A DNA stretch of 64,000 nt from Trichoderma breve (lineage: Eukaryota > Ascomycota > Sordariomycetes > Hypocreales > Hypocreaceae). The DNA lies in NCBI RefSeq assembly GCF_028502605.1, contig NC_079233.1, positions 4,092,001 through 4,156,000 on the forward strand, given 5' to 3'. The notes beneath the pieces are model-generated. The model worked only from the letters and a program-made list of their open reading frames with translations, made no database searches and was not told where the DNA came from. The translations under genes and the position numbers were made by a program. Below, one piece after another: positions 33,265-45,232 of this stretch (within the stretch, counting starts at the first letter, position 1; each line of letters begins with the position of its first letter).

Positions 33265-36200
33265 ATGGATCTCCGGTCGGTTCTTAACACGTCCGACAAC
33301 AATGGCGACCGCGCTCCCGCAAGGCCACCGCCGGCCGCTCAGCAGCAGCCTCAACAGCAACAGCAACGTCAGCAGCAGGAACAGCAGCAGCAGCCTCGTC
33401 ATGCTCCCAGCCCGGCCCAGTACACTCCGGGCGAGTATTCGCAGCAGCAGCCGCCGCCTCAAGCATCGCCAGCCGAGCAGCCTGCGATGCACGACTATCC
33501 GCACCCTCACCAACAGCAACAGCAGCCTCACCCGCATCGACATGCTTACCCTCAGCCTCAATCTCACCATTACCCTCAGCCGCAGCAACAGCAGCCGCCG
33601 CATCAACAGCATGCACAGCAGCTCCAGCAACACCAGCAGGCACACCAGCAGCAAGCACATCAGCAGCAGCTACACACACATCAGCAACATGTACAACAAA
33701 TGCAGCAGCAGCAGCAGCAGCGTCCTTCCAACGCCTATCCTGCGACGTCGCCCTTCCAGGCCCCGGGCCACTATCAATCCCAATCCCGATCTACGCCAGT
33801 ACCTGCGCCGCCGCCGCTCCAACCACCGAGTCAATATCATCATGACCCTCGCTCACCCGGCAGCTCGAGGTCCAACTCTGGCCCCGTGATAGCGTCACCC
33901 TACCGGCCGTCACCGACCTCGTCCACGACGCCTGGAGGCAGTGCGGGCTATCCATTCCCTACGCAGCAGCAGCAGCCTCCGGACATGGTCAGCCCAATCC
34001 AGCGGCAGTATCCGAGCCAATACCAGGACCCAAGACGAGACAGCTATCCGCAGCAGAGCCCACAACTGGCCACGTACCAGCAGCAGCAGCAGCAGCGACA
34101 GCAACAGGAACAGCAAATGCGTCAGTACATGCCACCACAGCAGCATCAGCGGCAACAATCACAACCGCCAACACCATTGCAACAGCCATTGCAACAGCAG
34201 CAGCAATCACACGCCGGGCCTCATCAGCCTCAACCTCATCCATCGCCTGTCAGGGCGAGCAGCGCGTCCTCTTCGCTCCAGTACCCCCAGCACTCACCGA
34301 CAGCGACTCAGCAGCACTATGGGCCCTACGCACGGGGCAGCCCAGTCCCTGCAGCGCAGCCTCCACCTGCGGATTACAGCCGCCACCCTTCTAATTCGCA
34401 GCCGCCAACCCCTTTGGGCCCTCCTGGCAGTGCTAGCGGCGTGCGGCAGCCCTCGACAGCTTTTGCTCAACCGCCAAGCCCGTACCAGCAGCGCATGTCT
34501 GTGTCTTCCATAACGGGCGCTCCAGCTCCGGCACATGCACACGCACACGCACATTCGCACTCGCTCTCCCACCCGCCATTGCAGCCCCAGCCACAGGCAC
34601 AATTGCAATCGCCGTCGCCCTCACAGTCACAGTCTCAGACCCAGAGTACTCGGCATCAGCAGCATCAGCCTCAGGGACAGCCCCAGCCCCAGGCACAGGC
34701 ACCGGCTCCGCTGAGCTCCCGGCCGCCGCAGCCTCAGGCACAACAACAACAACCACCACCACAGCCATCACAACCACATTCACACGCTCAATCACAGGCA
34801 CAGGCTCGTCCACCTTCTGCGCAATCCTCAATCCCGACTGAGGCTCCGGCCAAGACCCCGACCCAGACCCCGACTCAGATCCCGGCGCAGGCACAGGCTC
34901 CGCCTCAGCCTCAGGTTCAGGCACAAACTCAGCCGTCGCCAAAACCAGCGCCGCCGCCACCTGCAACCCCTGCCCATCGCCTGTCCTCGCACTCCTCCCA
35001 CGGCTCCTCGCCCGTTACAGAGTCGACCCAGCATCCACGATCCCAACAGGGCCGAGAGCAGAGTCTGTCCGTTAGTCCCAAGACCAGGCTCGGCTCCATC
35101 CCTAGCAATCCCGACGCTACCCCGGCCTCGGCGGACCGAGCCGCGAGATCTTCTCTCAGCGCCCATCCCATGGCGATCGATTCAGACCGAGCGGTAACGC
35201 CTGCAAAGCGCAAGCTGGAGGATCTTAACATGAGCCCTGGTGAATTGGAGTATAAGGAATCGAAGCCACCTCCGGGCGAGGTCAACGGCGGCTACGCAGA
35301 ACGCATCCAAAAGTCGGCGTCTCCTATCCTGCCCAGGAAAAGGCGGGCAAGGCGCTCCCAGCCGCCAATCTGGGCCCTGAGCGTTCACACTCTGGGTAGG
35401 AAGCTACCATCCAACGTCAATTTTGTTCTCCAGAAGCGAATTCACTCCCACATAAACACGGCCCTCAATGGCAAGCACGAGCCTGCCGTCAAGAACGAGC
35501 ACCCTAGCCGCCAGCCTTCGCCGGAAGCAAAGAGAAATCAACAAGCCAGTGTCAGCCAGCAGCCAGCCAGTGCTGAACCTGACCCCCAAGACATATTAGG
35601 TCCGTGGGAAGCCAGCATCGCCGGTGTTAAGCCCATTGAGGAGCTGTCCAAGAACGTGGCCGATTTTCTCTTCGTCAACGTCGTTAGCAACCAGGACATA
35701 CAAGAAATTACAAGCAGGGGAATCCAGTTTGAGATCGAAGCTAAGCTGGGCACGCTCATCGACAAGGATACAAACCAGCGCGTGGACCGGTTTGTTGCTA
35801 CTGAATGCATCCTTGACGACAACGGGCGGGTTGCATTCAGGAGTAGCATGACTGAGGTACGTCAACATTGCCACTATGGCTGCGGCCACTCTTGTCTCGT
35901 ATGCTCAACTAACCCGACATAGGCACATCACAAATCATTCAACGACTACCTCAACAACGTCGTCATACAGACAGACCCCCGAAACCCCAATGGCGGCGCC
36001 AAGCGAGTCCCGGTCATTTACAAGCACAGGCGGGAGATTGATCGCTTCTACGATCTGCCCCCAGAGATGCACGGCCACCTTCCCGGATGCGTGCGGGCCC
36101 GCCTTGGCTCACGCAGTCGAAATGTTCGAGTACGAGTCACATATGACCAAAAGACGAACCAGACCCTGAATAAGATCATCAAGGCGCGTGTGGCAGACAT

Positions 36201-36655
36201 TGACCTGCACATGCCCATGGCCCCGATGGACTGCCGCATAAGCATCAACCTTGAGATGAACTGGGACGGATCTGTCGAGGAGCTAGAGCAGCTGTCGGCG
36301 AACAAGTCAGATCGACAACCTGATCGTAACAAGGACCGCTTGAGCTACAAGCAAGGTCACTACCAAATTGATCTAACGCAGGTTACTCATGCCGTCAATG
36401 GTCCAGGAGTATGTTTTGTTCTATCCCTTTATTTCACCCTTTTCTCCCAGCAAGCTAACGCAAATGTGCAAGAATACCCAACGGATGGACAAGGAACACG
36501 AGCTCGAAATCGAGTTGAATCATCTAGCGCTCCTCGACCAAGGACGAAGAGCCATGAGCGGCGCCCCCCACAGATACCAAGAGCTAGTGGAGGGCTTCGT
36601 AGACAATGTACGCCTGTTGGCGCGAAAAGCAAAAGAGTTTGCTCCTAGACCATGA
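33265..36655 (+). CDS. CET1: mRNA-capping RNA 5'-triphosphatase (Cet1 type)
   Basis: Exons 33265-35856, 35923-36408 and 36473-36655 give 1086 aa. Start is at MDLRSVLN, the first Met after a leader-like stretch. The first ~690 residues are disordered and dominated by Gln, Pro, His and Ser, with many Q runs. The catalytic tunnel domain begins near 700: motif A is FEIEAKLG (E823, E825), the middle strands include RVRVTYD and SINLEMNW, and motif C is HELEIEL (E1036, E1038, E1040). These glutamates bind the divalent metal. The enzyme removes the gamma phosphate from nascent RNA before guanylyl transfer in the nucleus. The sequence IWALSVHTL before the domain lies where yeast Cet1 has its guanylyltransferase-binding peptide; equivalence is inferred. 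The Q-rich arm is far longer than the yeast one (yeast Cet1 is ~550 aa in total). Confidence 0.94.
33330..34830. repeat. CAG/CAA-rich low-complexity coding DNA
   Basis: Dense CAG/CAA triplet runs (e.g. 33340-33395, 33640-33720, 34070-34150, 34180-34205) with CAC and CCT interspersed. They encode the Gln/His/Pro-rich arm of the RNA triphosphatase. Runs are mixed CAG and CAA rather than pure, which limits slippage. Confidence 0.9.
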
Positions 36656-37385
36656 AAAGCAATTACTTAATTTTACAATTCGAAACGGACGAACGGGGGA
36701 CATTAATCCATCACCCTTTTCTCCCCGGAATCTCGACTAATAGCACATCATCAGACCTTTTTGCGTTTGGACAAAAATAGGGGGAGGCGTATTTCGCGAT
36801 ACGTGGTTTGGCTACCTTTTTTTCTTTTCTTTGAGAGACATTTTCGTCTCTATTCATTTTCAGACGGTGCCTTACGGTGGACGTTGGGGATTCCCTTGGT
36901 TTTTTTCTTATTTTTTTGCACTATTAGGTAGATCACTGATATTTCTGGATCATCGGTATTATGCGGGACATGAAAATGAAGGAAGGAGAAGGAAACGAAC
37001 GAAAGACTAAGGAAGCGCGGCGCATTTTTTTTGATAAGAAATTCGAGGGGTCTTTCTTTATTCATTTTCTGGAGAAGGGGCTGCGAAGACGACGGACGAC
37101 TACAGGGAAGTAGGTTCGAAACGCGAGGTGGTGAGAGAGGATTTAGCTGAGCCAGAGAAAAACAAAGACATACCCAGGCAGTTGAGAAGATGAGCATGGC
37201 GGTGTTTAAGGCTATTTGTTTTACTTGAAGCATTCTTGGGATATTATAACAAGTAGTATTTATGAGTTGGGGTATCTGTAATACATGATATGGAAATACT
37301 AATCCACCACATTTGGGCTGGCTTTCCTCTCTTTTGATTCATTCATGTCTTCTTCTTTTTTCATATCAGGCCATTTTGCTTCAGA
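36656..37385. other. Convergent intergenic spacer
   Basis: 730 bp with several T-rich tracts, between the stops of the cap triphosphatase and the purine permease. No gene seen. Confidence 0.5.
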
Positions 37386-39241
37386 TTAGGCCTGCTTCTC
37401 TCCTCTTGTTGTGTTTGAGCCGCCCTCACCTATATCCCGAATCTCATCGCTGTCGTTGTTCTGCTCATACTTCTTCACAGGAAACGAACTGACGTTGCGA
37501 ACTGCGTCCACATCGTCATCGCCATCCGCACTAATATCATCCTCCATCTCCTCCTCAATCAACAAGTTCAAAATCATGCTCACCGCCGCTGTAACAGCGA
37601 AACCAGTCTCCATAACGAGAACAATAGCATCGAGGAAGCCGCTGAGTGACTTATTGTCTCCCTTGTAGGTAAAGATTTTATCGAAGTAATTGGGCACCAG
37701 AGTCGCTCCGTAGCCGAGAGCCAGGCCGGCAGTGAGAATGAAACGATTCCTGCGCGTAAATGGCACGCCGCGCGAGATGATGGCGATACCAGAGACAGCA
37801 ACAGAGGTGAAGAGAAAGGTCGTCATGCCGCCAAGGACCGAAGACGGGATAGCGACGAGAGCGGCAGCGAACTTGGCAAAGATGCCCATCACAAGGAGGA
37901 AGAAGCAACAGGCGTATCCGGCCTTGCGGTTGGCGCAGCGGGTAAGCGCAATGACACCGTTATTCTGGGCAAAGGTGCTCATCGGCGTCATGGTCATGAG
38001 GGCTGAGAGACAGCCGTTAAGGCCGTCCGCGAGGACTCCTCCCTGGATACGAGACTCGTAGATCATGCCTTCGACCTCAAGATGAGAAACATCACAAGTG
38101 GCGGTGATGTCTCCGATGGACTCGGTAAGACAGACGATAAAGACGGCAAGCACTGGAAGCACCAGCGGTCCATAGACAGACAGGGGAAATGTATGTACCC
38201 AGATGAAGGAGGCGACTGGGGCAGAGTCGATGCCGGATCGGTCGAAATAGCCACAGGCAGCGGCAATGATACATCCCACCAATAGGCCGATAATAACAGA
38301 CGTCGACTTCATAATGGGAGATCCGAAGCGCTCACATATGATAATTGTGACGAAGACACTGAAACCCAAGCCAAGGAACTCGGCGGAACCCCAAGGTAGA
38401 GCATGTGGTGCGCCAGCGCCAGGACACAGAGCTTGGGTTGTACAGCCACTTCCTCCCATCCAGTCCTGGAAGCCGCTTTTTATGAGGTTGATGCCAATAA
38501 GCATGACTGTCGGACCCGTAACGATGGGGGGGAACATTCGGAGCAGGATGCGAGGCGGGATAAAGGACAGTAGCATTTCGAGTAAGGCGCAGACGGCACA
38601 AGTTCCCAGTAGAGCACCGTACCCACGAGGGCAGGCCAGAGGATTACCGGCGGCGTCTGAGGGACAAAATCCATTGACATACATCTGAGAGAGAGCTCCT
38701 TGGGCAACGGGAATGATGCTGAAGCTGATACCCACGACGGATATAAGTCCAGTTCCGAGATAGTAGCTATAACATTGGTTTAGTACGCCATGGGGTGGTA
38801 TATATGATCTTTTACAACTTACGGAGTCTTGTAGATGTGGAACCTCGTGATTTGAATGCTTGACAAGATTCCGGATACAATCAGCGCCGTGGAAACCAGG
38901 TACTGTTGCTGTTCAGTCGACAAGTTGGCTCCGCCTGGACCGGACAGAATCAACGGCGGCGTGATGATGCCAGCCAACATGGCCAACGCATGCTGTAGCC
39001 CTAGTAGCAGACCCAGGAACACGGGCATGCGATCATTGAGGCCAAAGAACGGGCTCTTTCCACCCCCTGAGCCCTTGGACATGAATGGGAGATTGGGCCG
39101 GAACAGGACGCCATAGTTGTAGTCGCCAAGAAGGCCATCGCGAGTTGTAAAGGCTCGACGGAGGGACCGAAGTCGACGGCTAAGAGACCACCGGGGCGCA
39201 GTTTCGGGGGTGATGGTCGTAGGTCCGGTGCCTTCATCCAT
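37386..39241 (-). CDS. Purine (xanthine/uric acid) permease, NAT/NCS2 family
   Basis: Two exons, 39241-38823 and 38766-37386, give 599 aa, matching the UapA/UapC length. The QH motif of TM1 (LGLQHALAM) and the NAT signature QNNGVIALTR are present; the latter matches the UapA-type QxxGxxxxTR consensus for xanthine and uric acid. About 12-14 hydrophobic segments run from residue ~75 to 545, with a basic/Ser-rich cytosolic N-terminus (LLGDYNYGVLFRPNLP, as in the fungal proteins) and an acidic C-terminus. It is a plasma-membrane proton symporter for oxidised purines in characterised fungi; exact specificity here is inferred from the motif. The upstream region has several GATA motifs, consistent with nitrogen control by an AreA-type factor. 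Confidence 0.94.
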
Positions 39242-41995
39242 GATGAGATGAGATGGATGTCGGCAGAACCAAGTTGAATGTTTTTGAAGGCAGCGATCAG
39301 GTCAAAGGGTTGAAACCTGGCGGTTGTTGGTGGCAAACCTGCTGAAGCCTACGTTTTTGCTAGATCAGGAGTTTATGCTGTCACGAACGAGTCGAGATAG
39401 ATGGAGCTGACGAATTCCCGATTACTTCCAGCAGAATAAACTGTATCGCAAATAGACAAGGTGGAGGATGGGTAATAGGACCGTAACACAGACAATGGAT
39501 GCGATTGTTGAATACACCTCCTAATCAATCGCACCACAGGGGCAACTGGTGATATATAATTTTTGCTTCTTTAAAAAATCTTTCCACTTTTTCAGTTACG
39601 ATAAGCAAAAGGCGTAGTAATGCAATCAATAACTATTTTTTTTGCCAACGGCCGGCCGATGGTGTGGATGGGCCAGGTTGATGGACCCCGGCTTTTGCTT
39701 ATCTTTTCCGAATTGTGAGTGGTTGAATGGATATGGCTGCGTGGAATAATGCCGATGTCAATAGCCAGTGTTCGGACAAACGAAGATTCAATTGCGGAAT
39801 TGAGTTGAAACTAGCGAATTATTGGCCGGCATGAGTCGAGGAGCTGATGTCGACAGAGTGATTCGCATGCCCAGCCAATTGTTGATGGGACCATGCCAAA
39901 GATATACACATCCAGCTAAGGGGTATGACGCCTGGATCAGCGTATCATGCGGAGTATCTGCATTGATGATGGCGGCTATATCGGAGCCTTTTTTTCTCAT
40001 GCTTGTGTCTCATCTCGTCGATCAGGGAAACACCATCAGATGAATGCAACGGTGTTTGTCTGTAGGATCATTTTCATCAGTCATAATACCACCTTTTTCG
40101 ACACCGGCATTGCAGCATCGCATTCCGGATGACCGAGGGCCCTAGCAGTGAATTCCCCGGACAAGGCATGCGGACGCTCCTCTTGTGGGGGAAGCGAATA
40201 TCCAGAATGAAGAGCCTTGCCTTGTTCCGGCATCTCTGCGGGGGCCTGATTGCGGGAGACATGGGGGTTCAGCTCCATCGCTGCTGATAGTGACTGTCCG
40301 CGATAAGAGATCAGTTGTTCATGATCGTTATCTATCTCGGGTCAGCTACTGCAGGGCTTCTCCAGACTTAGCGCATTGCTAGGGGAATTATCCCGTCTGT
40401 CGATGTGTGAGATGATTCTAGATAGGGGCTCTCCGGGCGCTGGTAACAGACAAGCACTCGGTGAGCTCCGATGCAGGCGCTCAAATGAAAAGGCGCTCTC
40501 CGGGTCTTTGTTCCTGTCTTTGGCATTGTCGACACGCCATACGGCTGACGGAAAGACGCGATGATGTTGGTGATGGGCAATGATTCCTAACGTAGTCGCG
40601 ACATGTCTGCGTTCCGAGGCATCCGTCTAATTAGGCTGATAAGGCTTTCAGCTTGGATGAAAAGAAGAAAAGCAGAAGAAAGATGATGTAAAATCAAGAT
40701 GTCCGAACGTGATTAGATTAATAGGTGGCGAGCATCTTGTAAGACGGCAGAAGGATGGGAGTCGTGCCTTCCCTTGGGGAACATACACCATAATTCAGCT
40801 TACCCTGGAGCTTCAGATGCTTCAGGCGGGCAATCATGAATACCTACTTCACGGCGACTGTCCCGACCAATGAATTGGTAGACAATGTCAAAATATCAGG
40901 ATTTTACTATATTTCCAAATATACGGGGTAATGCACCGTGGGCAATTGTTCAATGCATTGCTGCATCTCTTTATATGCGACGGCAATAGGGCTTTAGCTT
41001 TATACTGATATATCCTAATCTGGCTCCCGTGTCAGTGATGAGACGTGTAAATAGAAGCCTCGGCTTGCAGTTTTAGTACTTAGAACAAATATCTCTGACC
41101 AAGGATATCAGCAGTAGGTAGGACTACACGCATGTTTTTGTCATTGTCATGTTAATACTGTGTCATATTAAAACTGCCTTGACAGCCGTCAGACTGCCTT
41201 GCTGATATGTAAGGGGTGCGGGCGATGGCTAGACGGCACTTTACACAGCCAGCTCCTTTTCATCCTGTTTCCCGATTGACTTTGACGTATAGTCTGCCAT
41301 TTCTAGTAGATCCTGATTCATACGCCTCTTCTTGGGCAATGTGTGTAACATGATGACATTAAAAGGCCCCCTAATAACCGAAAGCAGAACAAGCGCCTAT
41401 TATATGAATCATCTCACAGTAAACAAATTGTTGAATGACATCCGCCACTCTCTAATACATTCAATCACACACATACAGAGACTTTGCTCCAATTATATCC
41501 CCCTCACCAATAAGCTCACAACGTGAACGTCAAACCCCCATAAAACAGCAATAAAAAGCCCCAATCCCCAACCCAAAAAATCGCCACTCCCGCTGTCACG
41601 CCCCCTTTCAAGTTATCCCATCAAATCTCATTGGCGCCTCCCAAAGCCGGAACACAAACTCCGGAAAGCCATACAAGTCGATCATGGTCCCCTTTCGGCT
41701 ACCGGCCCGGATTTCTGGATTTTTTTCGACCTTCCCTTCGCTGTTGCCGTTGCCTTTTTTTGCTCTCAAGGGTCCTGTCTAACAGTGCGCCACACATGCA
41801 AACATGGGAAAAGTTATGGGGATTTCCAGAATTCCCATGCTCTCGCCACTTTATGATGGAGTGGCGGAAAGGGAAAAATTGCCAAAAATGAATAAAAGGA
41901 TCGTCCCATTGAGCGTACATTTCCTTGTTCCAAAGATTGTTAGGTGCTAGTTTCTTGAAAACTCGCAACCAATTTTTTTTAACACAAGACAAGTC
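39242..41995. other. Long divergent intergenic region
   Basis: 2.75 kb, no supported gene. The part next to the permease (39240-40650) has GATA motifs (GATAAG at 39600-39605, CTTATC at 39698-39703, another GATAAG near 40638). The middle (40850-41480) is AT-rich. Short open frames (60-75 codons) overlap on both strands without coding bias. Confidence 0.45.
39600..39703. promoter_or_regulatory. Paired GATA motifs upstream of purine permease
   Basis: GATAAG at 39600-39605 and CTTATC (GATAAG on the other strand) at 39698-39703, about 360-460 bp before the permease start. In Aspergillus the purine-uptake genes are activated by AreA through such sites together with the pathway regulator UaY. GATA words are common by chance, so this is suggestive only. 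Confidence 0.35.
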
Positions 41996-42766
41996 ATGCC
42001 ATCTACCTCTCCCCATTCCAAGTCGGGTAGCATTCAGAAAGCATCTTCTCGTTCGCCTTCCTCTATTCAGAAAGCATCTCGTTCGCCTTCCTCTCGCTCG
42101 CACCGCCATCCATCTCGCTCTCTCATCTCCAAGATCGAGTCCGTGTCGCCCCGTGTCGTGCTCGGTTACGACGCCCTCGCAAGTCTCCCGACAGAGCTCA
42201 ACAAGCTGTGCCTTTCGTGCCCTCTCGTTATATACAGCCCGTCCCGGCTCTCCCTCGCCAACCGCATCCGCGCGCTGCTGCCGAACCTGGACGCCTGCTT
42301 CATATCGTTGGATACCCATCCCGGTCCGGCGATTCTAGCTGGTCGAGACTCCATCATCAGCGTGGGAGGGCCCCGGGCTGTTGCGCTGGCGAGACGAATC
42401 AGCTTCAAGATGAGCATTCCGCACATCTGCGTGCCGACGACGCATAGCGGCGGGGCGGCCGGCGATCTCCCACCGTGGGGGCATCCGGGGGAAGAAGACA
42501 GCGGCGATTCGAGGATGGGCGAAGAGAGAGGCGATAATGGCGATAGGAATTTGCCGACGGTCATACTATATGATCAAAGGCTGACGGAGAGCCGCATAAG
42601 ACGATTTTCTGCGCCATCGGGAGTTTGCGATGACACTGAGACTGAAGCCGAAGCTGACGTCGTTCTTGTCGGTCCGGACGTTGCGACAGGCGCAAACGCA
42701 CCCATACTGAGATCCGCACAGAGCAGTGCGGCTCAGTGGAGTTATATCGACTTGCCTGGCGTCTGA
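41996..42766 (+). CDS. Iron-ADH/maleylacetate reductase-like protein, N-terminal domain only
   Basis: Single exon, 256 aa. Residues 1-45 are Ser/Arg/His-rich and include a duplicated SIQKAS.RSPSS unit. Residues 52-150 match the Rossmann-like N-terminal half of iron-containing alcohol dehydrogenases and maleylacetate reductases: VVLGYDAL, PLVIYSPSR, SIISVGGPRAVALARRIS (the GGGSxxDxAK-type nucleotide loop, here GGPRAVALAR) and PHICVPTT. The all-helical metal-binding C-terminal half, which supplies the Asp/His ligands, is absent; after an acidic linker and PTVILYDQRLTES the protein ends. A dehydrogenase activity is therefore unlikely; it may be a decayed copy or a cofactor-binding remnant with another role. 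I saw no trace of the missing half downstream. Confidence 0.6.
   Translation: MPSTSPHSKSGSIQKASSRSPSSIQKASRSPSSRSHRHPSRSLISKIESVSPRVVLGYDALASLPTELNKLCLSCPLVIYSPSRLSLANRIRALLPNLDACFISLDTHPGPAILAGRDSIISVGGPRAVALARRISFKMSIPHICVPTTHSGGAAGDLPPWGHPGEEDSGDSRMGEERGDNGDRNLPTVILYDQRLTESRIRRFSAPSGVCDDTETEAEADVVLVGPDVATGANAPILRSAQSSAAQWSYIDLPGV
42032..42094. repeat. 33/30-bp tandem duplication in coding DNA
   Basis: Unit 1 (42032-42064, 33 bp) and unit 2 (42065-42094, 30 bp) are identical except for a 3-bp difference (one Ser codon). They encode SIQKAS(S)RSPSS twice at the N-terminus of the iron-ADH-like protein. Confidence 0.95.
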
Positions 42767-43353
42767 AGAAGACCTGGCGTTCCCATCATTTTTTTTTCAT
42801 TTCAGCCCGCCGTTAGCTTAGCAATGGCACTTGTTTGGACTATCAGATGTTAAGACCGATCATCTTTCACCATGATCCTTTGAAACGAGCACCATCACAG
42901 CTGTATAATCGCATCGCGACATCTGTCATATCCTTAAAACTATTAGAAGGCAGAGCGAGAGGAGCTCCGACAGACAAAGACTTAGAAGCTCTCCAGAGAA
43001 GCTCCCCGACAGACACATACTTCCCATCAGATCGAGGGGAAGTCAGGATGATGAAGAAATTCAAACAAAGAGGTACGATTTGAAAAATCGGCCTAGAGGG
43101 TTTGGGGATATTAATACGATTTAAATCAAAACAGATTGGGGCGGAAAAAGAAAACGAATCGAGGAAGGGATTCGGCTTCAACCATAACCATTCGTCGAGC
43201 ACACCTAGATATGCAATGCTATCGTTATATAAATCATGTGAGCTCTGCTCAATCCTTCGAGCCCTTCAAGGTATCACAAACCAAGGTAACACAGACCTTT
43301 TTTCTCCCGAAATGCTTGCCCATCTTTAGGGCTGTAAACAGTACAGTTTTCTT
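42767..43353. other. Convergent intergenic spacer
   Basis: 587 bp between two convergent stops. No gene. No sequence resembling the lost C-terminal half of the iron-ADH fold was recognised here in any frame. Confidence 0.5.
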
Positions 43354-44733
43354 TTAATCTAGCCCATCAAAGCCCAAGATGCCGTGAGCGCCCATGGGTC
43401 CCAGCTTTTGCTGCTGCATCTCCTTTCGTCTCTTGGCCCGTTGCTTCATCTCTTCCACTCCATCATCACTGTCATCGTCGCTGTCGCTCTCAGCAGCGCG
43501 TTTGCCGTTTGTCTTTTCTTCATCATCATCCGAATCATCATCGTCATTGTCGTCATCGTCATCGTCCTCATCATCGTCTTCCTCGCTATTACTGTTGCCG
43601 CCCTGAAGCGCTGATAGCTCCTCCCAAATCTTGACTGTTCGACCGCCAGCGCTAATTAGACGGTTCTCTGAGTCGAATCCTAGGGAGACCACGCCCTCCA
43701 TATCGTCGTGCCTCAGATTGAGGGTCGTGTCCACCTCTCTCCGCACAAGGTCGACGATTCTCAGGCTACCATCGCCAACGCCGCAAACCACCTTTTTGCC
43801 CACTCCCAGCTCCTTGGGTACCATGACGACAGCGTCTATGCTTTCTCCTCCAGACTTTGCCGGATCCACAATGATACGTTCTTGCTGGTCATCCCAAGCT
43901 CCTTTGTCCCACATGGTCAACACGCCGGATCCAGATCCAACAACCATGACACCATTATTTCTGTTTTTCTTGGGCCCCAGGCCAGGCACAAAGCAGGAGC
44001 TCAGAAGTTCGTCCTCTTGGTCCTCACTTCGTACAAGCACTCCTCGGCGCACATCTGTAACAGCTAGGGTCGTTCCACCGGTGCTGACCCATTGCTTGGG
44101 AAAGCCGCTGGTGCTTTCTTCCGACGGTGGGAGGGGCGTGATGGACGAGACGTAGTCGGAATGAGGATAGTGCGTTTGCGCAGGCTTTTTACCTAGAGCG
44201 CCGTCGCGCAAATCGACAATGTGTAGAGCGCCGGTATCCGTAGCAAGAAGGAGGCTCATCGGGTTGAGCACGTGTAGCAGTGCTGGGCCGTCGGGCCGCG
44301 AGGTATTGGTCGGGATGGCAAACTTTGAAATGACTTTGCCCGTGGCAGTATCGTAGTGCTTGATCAGAGCGTCCGTGCCGGCAGAGTACTGGTCTGAGAG
44401 ATTGGCCTGTCAGTGTTGCGAATCTATGTAGAGGCGATAAAGGCTTCTTCAGAGGCGAATTGGGCACCTACATTGTCCATCGTGGGAGTTGGCCAGACAG
44501 CGACAGCTTCCCTTGTGCCTTTTGGTCCTCCAGACCGAGTTGATCGTCGATCTACCGTCGCTGAGCACGCTCGAGTCTCCATCAGCATCGTCATCTGAGG
44601 AATTGCTAGATGGCAGTCGAAATGTTTCGACAAGGCCGTTGGACAGGCCAACAGTCAATAGAGGCTCTGTCGGGTGCAGCGCCGTGGTGAAGATGTCCGC
44701 GTGAAGCGGGAGCGTGCAGGTGTTTTCGAACAT
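43354..44733 (-). CDS. JIP5: Jip5-type WD-repeat ribosome biogenesis protein
   Basis: Exons 44733-44472 and 44393-43354 give 433 aa. The N-terminus ([31 protein letters not shown]) and following WD repeats ([78 protein letters not shown]) match the fungal Jip5 / human WDR55 family, a nucleolar factor for late pre-rRNA processing of the large subunit. A long Asp/Glu/Ser tract (about 350-395) and a basic Lys/Arg stretch follow, ending [12 protein letters not shown], which is the family's usual C-terminus. Intron donor is GTAGGT. It is divergent, across 499 bp, from the GH18 chitinase. Confidence 0.92.
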
Positions 44734-45232
44734 GGCTCGACTGATGGCGGCCGCTTAGCTTCGGCGACCAAGGTAATTGCGACTAATTGCCCGGAGCAGG
44801 ATTGCTAAAATAGTCGTGGTAATTATGTTGAGGATGCTGTCATCCTGCAGCAAAAGCAGAGTCAAACAAAAGAGAGTTGTAAAGTCAGAGCTACACTTGG
44901 AGGCTCAGCTGATGCAATGCTTTCAAGAGAGGAAGAGGAAAAAAAAGAAGCTTTAGATTAGATAGCCGTATCGATTGGAGTTGGTGCACTGTGCGTAGTA
45001 CTGTGCGGGTGTCAACTGCCATTCTATGGACTGATGGAGTAGCGTCACCACATAATAGAGCCCATCACTCGTCAAGAAGAGAAAAAAGATACAATCCAAC
45101 TGGTACTGTTCAGTCATGGGATTGGTAGATTTCATAGCTCGATACTGATGAGGAATTGGGCCTTTGACACAGCTTTCATCTTGACCAAGCAGCAATCACC
45201 TTGCCAGGTTGACGGCATTTACAGCTCCAGCT
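44734..45232. other. Divergent promoter region
   Basis: 499 bp between the starts of the Jip5 gene (-) and the chitinase gene (+). AT-rich in the middle. No distinct motif identified. Confidence 0.5.

Noticed and set aside
37100..37130. GGTTCGAAAC-like word that resembles a tRNA T-loop
   Set aside because: No acceptor stem, D-arm or anticodon stem could be paired around it.
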